64,000 nucleotides of DNA from Tubiluchus corallicola (taxonomy: Eukaryota; Priapulida; Priapulimorpha; Priapulimorphida; Tubiluchidae), in contig JAQGDQ010002372.1 of NCBI GenBank assembly GCA_030141605.1, forward strand, positions 186,001 through 250,000. The letters are read 5' to 3'. A program made the translations under genes and the position numbers. This document shows positions 55,932-64,000 of the stretch, in pieces. The notes under the pieces were generated by a model. The model was not told the origin of the DNA and ran no database searches. It worked only from the letters and a program-made list of their open reading frames with translations. Each line of letters opens with the position of its first letter. The stretch's first letter is position 1.

Positions 55932-56990
55932 TTAAAGATCATTTCCACAAAGTTTTTCAAATTTATGCGTATATTTGACTTTGTTTACAGTAAATTGTGT
56001 CATAAAACAGTTGATATGTTCGACATAGTCAGCATATTTAGTTTCGGGACATTTTAAGACCGCATGAGTAAGTCTGAACAACATTCAAATCACAAAATTG
56101 ACATTCAGCATATTTAGTTTCGGGACATTTTAAGATCGCATGAGTAAGCGTTTGAACAACGTTCAAATCACAAAATTGACATTCAGCATATTTAGTTTCG
56201 GGACATTCTAAGACCGCATGAGTAAGGGCCTGAATAACATTCAAATCACAAAATTGACATTCAGCATATTTAGTTTCGGGACATTTTAAGATCGCATGAG
56301 TAAGCGTTTGAACAACATTCAAATCACAAAATTGACATTCAGCATATTTTGTTTCGGGACATTTTAAGACCGCATGAGTAAACGTTTGAACAACGTTCAA
56401 ATCACAAAATTGACATTCAGCATATTTAGTTTCGGGACATTTTAAGATCGCATGAGTAAGCGTTTGAACAACGTTCAAATCACAAAATTGACATTCAGCA
56501 TATTTAGTTTCGGGACATTCTAAGACCGCATGAGTAAGGGCCTGAATAACATTCAAATCACAAAATTGACATTCAGCATATTTAGTTTCGGGACATTTTA
56601 AGATCGCATGAGTAAGCGTTTGAACAACATTCAAATCACAAAATTGACATTCAGCATATTTTGTTTCGGGACATTTTAAGACCGCATGAGTAAACGTTTG
56701 AACAACGTTCAAATCACAAAATTGACATTCAGCATATTTAGTTTCGGGACATTTTAAGATCGCATGAGTAAGCGTTTGAACAACGTTCAAATCACAAAAT
56801 TGACATTCAGCTTATTTAGTTTCGGGACATTCTAAGACCGCATGAGTAAGGGCCTGAATAACATTGAAATCACAAAATTGACATATTCCATTTTCCTGTT
56901 TCATCCTGCTCCACCTGCCAGTCTCAATTCGTATGTAGTGGCAATTCTGAATCTTGAAATGATTATCCTGTAATGTTCGGTAAGAATGCT
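55932..56990 (-). pseudogene. Zinc-knuckle domain of a LINE-like ORF, amplified into a coding minisatellite
   Basis: On the minus strand a segment HYIRIETGRWSRMKQENGI leads into CQFC, a typical run-in of C-terminal zinc-knuckle domains of non-LTR retrotransposons and related ORFs. Then a 26-residue unit, of the form CQFCDLNVVQTLTHAILKC followed by PETKYAE, is repeated about 11 times. Each unit has the spacing C-x2-C-x9-H-x4-C. After the array the reading continues past KYADYVEHINCF to a stop at 55932-55934. One nonsense codon (first full unit, near 56812) and a two-base deletion in the last unit interrupt the frame, and a frameshift is apparent upstream near 56940. The other units are open for 250 codons. 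The clade and any function are unknown. Confidence 0.7.
56030..56893. repeat. 78-bp tandem repeat with four-monomer higher-order structure
   Basis: About 11 monomers of 78 bases. Diagnostic variants (tttaagatcg with gcgtttgaacaacg; ttctaagacc with gggcctgaataac; tttaagatcg with gcgtttgaacaaca; ttttgtttcg with aacgtttgaac) recur in a fixed order of four, giving a 312-base higher-order unit present about two and a half times. Confidence 0.9.
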
Positions 56991-57603
56991 GTTATCATTC
57001 TTGTAAGGAGGGTTTAGTCTGCTCGTGGTTTATACTACTGTGTACACCCTGTTTCGAATCTGGATCATTTCCAAACGCAATAAGTACTTCATTCTTGTAG
57101 CATTCAACCTCAAGTTTTTCAATAATTACCACAAAACTTAATATACATGTAACCAAGAACTTTCAAAGCACCGCATATTTTTACAACAGCAGAAACTTTG
57201 GAAAGCAGGAATAATTAATCAAGAATGGTTTAGTTCCAAAATAAATTTTATAGAAATATCGTTTGTCTAAACGGAAAACTACAAGATGGAGACTTGGGAA
57301 GCAAAGTTGAAGTTAATTTACTGTTGCAGAAAACTTTTTTTTAATTTATGCAACCAAATGTGTTGGTCAATTATTACTTTGCACTGTTGCTTTTGTTACT
57401 GTCAGTTACAGAAAAAATTATAGCATCCAACATTAGTGACAGCCCAGGATATATGAGTACTGGTGCTAACTTCATAAACTGTATTTAAAAATTTTAATTC
57501 TGATATTCATGCTCTCATTCAGTACAAAATCATGGATACAAAACTTACCAAGTTCACACTGAAGCTCTGCTTATGATAGCTAGATGGTATTTTTTAATCA
57601 GCA
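56991..57603. other. Intergenic DNA
   Basis: AT-rich; nothing supportable seen beyond the upstream part of the LINE-like reading frame. Confidence 0.4.
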
Positions 57604-57736
57604 AAAGTTCATGTGGTGTGTTAGCTCTTCACAGTCTAATTTTGACGTTTACTGCTGTGCGAATCTGAAAGTTCTTGTGGTGTGTTAGCTCTTCACAGTC
57701 TAATTTTGACGTTTACAGCTGGTCGCGAATCTGAAA
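57604..57736. repeat. Two-copy direct repeat, unit about 65 bases
   Basis: gttc-tgtggtgtgttagctc, then ttcacagtctaattttgacg and tttac, occurs at 57607 and again at 57671 with few differences. Confidence 0.9.
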
Positions 57737-57796
57737 CAACGTGATGAAGGAAGTAAAAAGACTACGGCGAAAATGGATTAAATTTAAAGCACACTA

Positions 57797-57921
57797 AATC
57801 AGCGTTTATCAGACATCCGCAATGCGTTATGCGTTATTGCGTATCCAGCTGCGCATAAACAATCAAAAGGCGTGACTGCAGAAAAATCTAACGCAATAAC
57901 GCAGGTCTGATAAACGAGATC
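57797..57921. mobile_element. Small MITE with inverted ends
   Basis: The left end cgtttatcagacatccgc with a following gcgttattgcgt is matched by the reverse complement of the right end, cgtttatcagacctgcgtta with ttgcgtta. About 125 bases, no coding capacity. It lies directly beside the long-inverted-repeat element. Confidence 0.6.
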
Positions 57922-57940
57922 ATTAAAAACAAAGCATGCG

Positions 57941-59707
57941 TGACGTCATATATACACAACGTAAATTAGAGAAAGAAAAGGAAATGTTAAACTATGTCCC
58001 CAAAAAACTTTCCATGCAAAATTACATTACTTGGTTTTCGCTTACTTGCTGGAAAGACTTATGTAACTAGAAAAGAAAATTTTTAATTATTTAAAATGTT
58101 TTTATCAATTGGTAAAATGTCACTGACTCACCCTCCAGGGGTGCACCACTCACTAACCAAGAACGTGTTTTTTAATCTTATTGAGAAGATACAATAATTT
58201 AAAATTTTTACTTAATTAGTGACGTGTGTGTTACGAATGCTCTTGATTATTTTTTCAAAGTTTACACAACATTATCTAAATTTGTTTCAAATGACCTACT
58301 ACCAAAATGACTGTGTCTAAAGGTGATCGCGGGAGTTTAAATATTTACACGTTTTATACAGCTTTGCTGCCAACTCAAGCCCCGTATGCAAAAAGGCAGT
58401 TTGTAAGTGGTATAAAATTTCAGGACGAACTTTTTAAACTTTATGTAAGTGGAGGGTTTCCTTGTGCTTTAAGTAAAGCTGGTCTAAAAACGTCCAATAT
58501 TCCTTATTTGTATTCACAAAGCTACCGAAAAGGGTAAGATTTAACTTCCAAACGTAAGATGTCTTATAAGAGGTACCGAACATATTTTTGATCATATAAG
58601 ACTTCATAACTCAAGCTGCCATCACAGCAATTCCTACTGTTATAAGGGAGTTAGTAGGTATGATTCTATTTCTTAATTAAAACTAATTAAAGTAGTTAAT
58701 CTAAATACTAACTAAAATAGTCAAAATTTTACAAAATATACGTGTTGATTTTTGAATACGTGCTGTATCACGTCTGAACTTTGCATAATTGATGATTTTG
58801 TAAAATTTTCAGACTAACTTAACTTAACTAACTATTAATTAATTTTAATGTTAGTATATTCTAATAAGAATTGGGCTTTTTAAGTTTTCGGGTGTGAAAT
58901 GGGCATAAAATTTGGTGTCAAAATGATGTTACCAAATTTAGCAAAACACGTTTGTGACTGAAGAAGCTCCCCTTTCCTAATTTAACCCTCTTCTACCAAC
59001 TACAGGCCTAATTTGTTATGCTTTGCAATAATTAACTAACGTAATACAATTAACTAGTGACACTAATTATTTCTTAATTTTGGTACTAAGTAAATAACTA
59101 AAAGCAGGCAGCAGCTTGAAAATGAAGTAAGTCTGTTGATGAAAAATAATAACGAAATTCAAACTAAAGAATCGGCGCTTCTTTTTAAACTTGTTTAATT
59201 AAAGCACATGAAAATCCTCCATTTACAAGCTTAAAAATTCGTTTTGAATTTTGTAATTACGTATTGCCTGTTTGCATGCAGGGCTTTCGTCGGCAGTCAC
59301 GCTGTAGAAAACGTGTAAATCTAAACTCCCGCGAAGACCGTTAGGCGCAGCCATTTTGATGATAAGTCATTTGAAACAAGTTTAGATAACATTGTGTAAA
59401 CTTTGGAAAATAATCACAGCATTCGTAGCGCACACGTCACTAACTGAGCAAAATTTTAAATTACTATCTTGTTAATAAGATTAAAAATACGTTATTGGTT
59501 TGTGAGTGGCGCACCCTGGAGGGTAAGTCTGCGACATTTTACCAATTCGTGAAAACATTTTAAATAATTAATAATTTTCTTTTGTAGTTACATAAGTCTT
59601 TCCAGCAGGATAGCGAAATACTATGTAACATAACTTTGCATGGAAAGTTTTTTGGGACATAGTTTAACATTTCCTTTTCTTCCACTGATTGTGTATATAT
59701 GACGTCA
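57941..59707. mobile_element. 1.77-kb element with inverted arms of about 420 bases
   Basis: The left end TGACGTCATATATACACAA (from 57941) is repeated inverted as TTGTGTATATATGACGTCA at 59689-59707. Similarity continues inward through aaaaggaaatgttaaac, ctttccatgcaaaa, ggtaaaatgtc, gtgcaccactcac, cgtgtg, ttacacaa and gcgggagttta to about 58365 and 59280. The arms have diverged noticeably, so this is an old copy. The middle, about 900 bases, is AT-rich. A diverged single arm lies at 34040-34400. It looks like a DNA transposon with long terminal inverted repeats. No recognisable catalytic domain or target-site duplication was found, so it is not assigned to a superfamily. Confidence 0.7.
58307..58537 (+). 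CDS. Open reading frame starting inside the left arm (76 aa or first exon)
   Basis: ATG at 58307 starts MTVSKGDRGSLNIYTFYTAL; the frame runs to a stop at 58535-58537, where GGGTAAGA also offers a splice donor. The right arm, read on the minus strand from 59354, starts MAAPNGLRGSLDLHVFYSV, so the start codon and the RGSL-x-x-x-x-FY pattern survive in both arms. This could be the first exon of the element's own gene. No family is recognised. Confidence 0.35.
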   Translation: MTVSKGDRGSLNIYTFYTALLPTQAPYAKRQFVSGIKFQDELFKLYVSGGFPCALSKAGLKTSNIPYLYSQSYRKG

Positions 59708-60573
59708 TGTAATGGTGCAATCGGTACAGCATCACGGGGGATTTAAAATGAAAATAAACAAAAATTCCTTTCAACACGAGTACGATATACGCATAAAATT
59801 AATGTAAAGTAATATAATTTTTAAGACGATTTTTCTGAAGCCTAATTCAATCACCCCTTTTCTTGTCCATTAAGACAATAACTATTGCCAATAAGCATTG
59901 ACCAGCAAATAGTTGGAAAGACAAACATTAATCGTTTTACTAAAATTGCAAAGTATTTATAATCTGAGCACAATTGAAATTTGAGGCATATGACTTGCCA
60001 CTGTGTCAACGAAATTCTAAGAAAATTTTAAAGTGAGATAAACTATTCAATCTCCGAGAAAAACCTTAGGCTGTAAGCTAGATGATGACGTAAAAGTTTC
60101 ACGCTGGCACGTACGGATACCCATAAAATTATTTTGTGATAAGCAAAGCTCTTTTCACCATTATCACAGTTATATTCACTTCAATGGAATAGAATGTTCA
60201 CCCTGTAAAATTATCTGCAAGTCAGAGTTTCAGTGTGACAAAAAAGCTACTACAAAAAGGGTCCTAATAGTTACATGATTAAATTTTAATCTAATAAATT
60301 TAGGGGTGAGTGAGTGAATGAGTGAGTGAGTGAGTGAGCGAGCGAGCAAATGAGTGTGATATAAACTTTACCCAAAGTTTGCCGTTGCAGAATGCACTAA
60401 AACCTGACCTATCAGATGTTGACCCTCAACACTCAACCTACTTGACCCTCAATACTCAACCTACTAGAGACTGTGATGGCGGGGAATCTGCCTTGTAACA
60501 AACCTGATCAGTTTTCGTGCTACCTTGTAATACATTTGATAGAAAGTATTAAAATTATCAAGTGGATAAAGGA
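59708..60573. other. Intergenic DNA
   Basis: A short GAGT/GAGC array lies at 60307-60355 and a two-copy repeat (ttgaccctcaa-actcaacct) at 60418-60463. No gene seen. Confidence 0.5.
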
Positions 60574-61262
60574 TTACCGGCACAAGGATTCTGATCGACG
60601 ACCAACTTGTAGTTTCTGCATTTCCATCAGCTCTTTCCTGACCAGTTCTTTTTGGGCCTGTGGGATACGATATGGTCTCTGTCTGACTGGTGTAGGATCT
60701 GAGAGGATTATCTCGTGCTCAACTACTGATGTCCTTCCGGGAAGGTCAGTAAAAGTTTCAGAGAAATCTCGGAGGACTTTCATCAGCTCTTCCTTCTGCT
60801 CTTCAGTAAGTTCAGCAGGTAAAGTTATATCAGCTACACTTTGGGTGGCACTTGCTGTAGGTGGGAAAGCATAATCTGGCAATTTACACAAACGTTCACT
60901 GTCTGGCTCCTGATTATTTGAATCGTCCTCAACCCAATCATTATCAATATTGCTGGCAGGTGGCACAAGTCTGCTCTCCTCACATCTGGCAAATAAAGCT
61001 GTTCCCATCACGATCCACAAAGGGCTTGAGCAGATTAATGTGATACGTTTTAACATTTGCCCGTTTTCCTTTACCACCAATGTTGATTTTATATGTGAGG
61101 TCTGACACCTTGTCAGTTACTACGTATGGGCCGCGATAGTGTCTCTGCATTTTTCCTTTCCCTTCAGGCATAAGAATTAGTACTTTCTGGCCAATCTCCA
61201 GTACTCGATCAGTTTGGCTTGGCTCAGAGATTCATGGGCATCTTCCGTTGCATCCTGGAGTG
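60574..61262 (-). pseudogene. Ty3/gypsy-type retroelement relic, integrase end followed by RT start (Gmr1-like order)
   Basis: In minus-strand order: a degraded helix region (DAHESLSQAK), then an integrase C-terminal barrel with VLEIGQKVLILMPEG, then HYRGPYVV and YHINLLKPFV, a frameshift near 61000, an acidic linker, then LTEEQKEELMKVLRDFSETF, DLPGRTSVVEHEI and VRQRPYRIP, which form the entry to a reverse-transcriptase domain. Homology ends abruptly near 60580, before the catalytic RT motifs. Integrase before reverse transcriptase is the pol order known for Gmr1-like Ty3/gypsy elements and is the reverse of ordinary gypsy. The copy is broken and incomplete; the missing parts are not reconstructed here. 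Confidence 0.75.
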
Positions 61263-61280
61263 CATTAATAATTCTTACTA

Positions 61281-62011
61281 GCACAGGCCCCGCAAAAGAT
61301 GTTGTGTATAATCAATAATACGCGAACATTCTACCTAGTCCTCATTTATAACACAAAGCCCATAACATCCTGCCTACTGTATGTCTGTTTATCTAACGCA
61401 AAGCAGCTTTTTGCTGAATTAAAGCTGTAAGCAGAGTACAATGGATGACGTCACTACAATGGCATGCGTCAGCAGTTTTCTAAGCGAAAATTGTCGAAAA
61501 TAGAACATCTAATTAACTTGCCAGTACTCCTCTCGGTGGACCTGACCTAAAATATAACCCACATCATCGTGTAGCCCTGTCCTTCCTCTTTGTAAAGAGC
61601 TGTATATCTCCTTCCGAGAGTCCCACCAGGCGACGCTAGAACGTTTTTTCCGTATGCTGTTTGGTCAAAATTTCGGAAAAATCGAGTTGGGTCCGGGAAA
61701 ACGCCCGTTGCGGGGCGCGGTGGTCCTCTCGGGAATTCTAAATATGCCTACTACACCCACCGCTGAACGGGCTATCTATCCATACCCAGCACCACCCTCG
61801 GCCCATTCCAGTTCTTCAGAAATAAGAGGTATAAGTTTTGCAAAAAACGACCGAAAAATGGTCATTTTTGGAGGTTTTCCGCCCCCCCCTCCCGGTGAGC
61901 CCGATTCGAAAAAAAATAAACCATCAATGGCACAACACTAGATCGAGACCTTTCGTTTGATATATAGATCGCCGCAAATGGTGCCGTCGTCGAAGCTGTA
62001 GCCTCGAATCT

Positions 62012-62043
<32 letters not shown>

Positions 62044-62869
62044 TATTAAGCCCATACCAAGAATATTAATATAAGAGACTAGCAAAGGCCCCGCAAAAGA
62101 TTTTGCGTAAAAAACCACGTATAATCAATAACACGCGAACATCCTACACAGTCCTCATGTATAACGCAAAGCCCGTAACATCCTGCCTACTTACCTAACG
62201 CAAAGCCAGCAGCGTTTACTCCTGCCTACTGTATGCTGCAAAGCAGCTTTTTGCTGAATTAAAGTTATAGACAGAGTACAATGGATGACGTCAGAACAAT
62301 GGAATGCGGTCAGCAGTTTTCTAAGCGAAAATTGTCGAAATTTGCGGAAAATAGAACATGTAATTAACTCATTGATACTCCTCTCGGTGGACCTGCCCTA
62401 AAATATAACCTACATCATCGTGTAGCCCTGTCCTTCCTCTTTGTAAAGAGCTATATATCTCCTTCCGAGAGTCCCACCGGGCGACGCTAGAACGTTTTTC
62501 CCGCATGCTGTTTGGTCAAAATTTCGAAAAAATCGCGAGTTGGGTCCGGGAAAACGCCCGTTGCGGGGCGCGGTGGTCCTCTCGGGAATTCTAAATATGC
62601 CTACTACACCCACCGCTGAACGGGCTATCTATCCATACCCAGCACCACCCTCGGCCCATTCCAGTTCTTCAGAAATAAGAGGTATAAGTTTTGCAAAAAA
62701 CGGCCGAAAAATGGCCATTTTTGGAGGTTTTTCGCCCCCCCCCCTTCCTCCCGGTGGGCCCGATTCGAAAAAAATAAACCATCAATGGCACAACACTAGA
62801 TCGAGACCTTTCGTTTGATGTATAGATCGCCGCAAATGGTGCCGTCGTCGAAGCTGTAGCCTCGAATCT

Positions 62870-62901
<32 letters not shown>

Positions 62902-64000
62902 TATTAAGCCCATACCAAGAATATTAATATAAGAGACTAGCAAAGGCCCCGCAAAAGATTTTGCGTAAAAAACCACGTATAATCAATAACACGCGAACAT
63001 CCTACACAGTCCTCATGTATAACGCAAAGCCCGTAACATCCTGCCTACTTACCTAACGCAAAGCCAGCAGCGTTTACTCCTGCCTACTGTATGTTGCAAA
63101 GCAGCTTTTTGCTGAATTAAAGTTATAGACACAGTGGATGACGTCAGCACAATGGAATGCGTCTGCCTTTGCGTCAGCAATTTTCTAAGCGAAAATCGCC
63201 GAAAATGGAACCTCTAACTAACTCGTTGATACTCCTCTCGGTGGACCTGCCCTAAAATATAACCTACATCATCGTGTAGCCCTGTCCTTCCTCTTTGTAA
63301 AGAGCTATATATCTCCTTCCGAGAGTCCCACCGGGCGACGCTAGAACGTTTTTCCCGCAGGCTGTTTGGTCAAAATTTCGAAAAAATCGCGAGTTGGGTC
63401 CGGGAAAACGCCCGTTGCGGGGCGCCGTGGCCCTCTCGGGAATTCTAAATATGCCTACTACACCCACCGCTGAACGGGCTATCTATCCATACCCAGCACC
63501 ACCCTCGATCCGTTCCCGTTCTTCAGAAATAAGAGGTATAAGTTTTGCAAAAAACGGCCGAAAAATGGCCATTTTTGGAGGTTTTTCGCCCCCCCTTCCT
63601 CGCGGTGGGCCCGATTCGAAAAATAAACCATCAATGGCACAACACTAGATCGAGACCTTTCGTTTGATGTATAGATCGCCGCAAATGGTGCCGTCGTCAA
63701 AGCTGTAGCCTCGAATCTTATATATATATATATATATATAAATAAATATATTAAGCCTATACCAAGAATATTAATATAAGAGACTAGCAAAGGCCCCGCA
63801 AAAAATTTTGCGTATAAATTTACACGTATAATCAAAAATACACAAACATCCTACCTACTGTTTGTCTGTTTATCTAATGCAAAGCCGCTTTTACTGAATT
63901 AAAGTTATAAGATTATAGACAGAGTACAATGGATGACGTCACAACAATGGCATTGCGTCAGCAGTTTTCTAAGCGAAAATTGCCGAAAATAGAACATCTA
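61281..64000. repeat. Tandem array of a unit of about 850 bases, running off the right edge
   Basis: The marker aggccccgcaaaa recurs near 61283, 62086, 62944 and 63791, spacing about 803, 858 and 847. Each unit contains, in order, a TGACGTCA box (61445, 62285, 63139 and 63935 approximately), gagctatatatctccttcc, a GC-richer block (gggtccgggaaaacgcccgt), a C-run, and a TA run just before the next unit. The first unit abuts the gypsy relic. ORFs of 60-95 codons repeat with the unit but change frame in the C-run, so I do not call them genes. It could be a satellite or a locally amplified transposon. Confidence 0.9.

Noticed and set aside
61654-63835. 60-118-codon ORFs repeated in the tandem array
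   Set aside because: They shift frame with C-run length and lack codon-level conservation; properties of the repeat unit, not evident genes.

Overview
This is a eukaryotic, AT-rich stretch that looks like the nuclear genome of an invertebrate animal. The genes have GT-AG introns of roughly 0.3 to 3 kb. They include two clear metazoan-type orthologues (NSMCE3/MAGE and a Tan-like C45 hydrolase). The repeats are animal-type: CR1-like LINE relics, a Tigger relic, MITE-like palindromes and a Ty3/gypsy relic with Gmr1-like domain order. The phylum cannot be fixed from the window. Gmr1-like order was first described in deuterostomes and would suit a tunicate, but a cnidarian or lophotrochozoan is not excluded. 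No prokaryotic genes, tRNA or rRNA genes or CRISPR arrays were seen.

Region 1 (about 3.1-19.0 kb) holds three paralogous genes of a secreted family I do not recognise. Here they are called A (3099-8790, +), B (14483-15953, +) and C (16587-19021, -). I rebuilt them from splice sites with matching phases: 673, 242 and 291 residues. All three begin with a tiny signal-peptide exon ended by a phase-0 intron, carry a YYDIP motif, share a phase-2 intron at the same place, and then have an LP-[GD]-R-x-x-F segment. Gene A has acquired a long acidic C-terminal tail.

Region 2 (22.4-32.5 kb) holds two tandem genes, D (562 aa) and E (597 aa). They encode secreted proteins rich in Tyr, Arg and Thr, built from TTTE-x-P / YY modules, each with a phase-1 intron right after the signal peptide. 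Their composition suggests extracellular matrix, cement or structural proteins. That is inference.

Region 3 (35.1-48.6 kb) holds two conserved genes placed tail to tail. NSMCE3 (SMC5/6 complex subunit, +, about 262 aa) ends at 42623. A Tan-like peptidase-C45 hydrolase (-, 394 aa, nine exons) ends at 42944. Their 3' untranslated regions should overlap.

Region 4 (about 49-64 kb) is gene-poor and repeat-rich. It contains a 564-bp perfect GT run and a LINE 3' end. A LINE-like C-terminal zinc-knuckle domain there has been amplified into about 11 copies of a 78-bp coding repeat with a four-monomer higher-order pattern. There is also a 1.77-kb element with inverted arms of about 420 bp, a Gmr1-like retroelement relic, and a tandem array of a unit of about 850 bp that runs off the right edge.

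The strongest candidates for undescribed biology are the YYDIP secreted family (A/B/C), the adjacent Tyr-rich pair (D/E) and the zinc-knuckle coding minisatellite.
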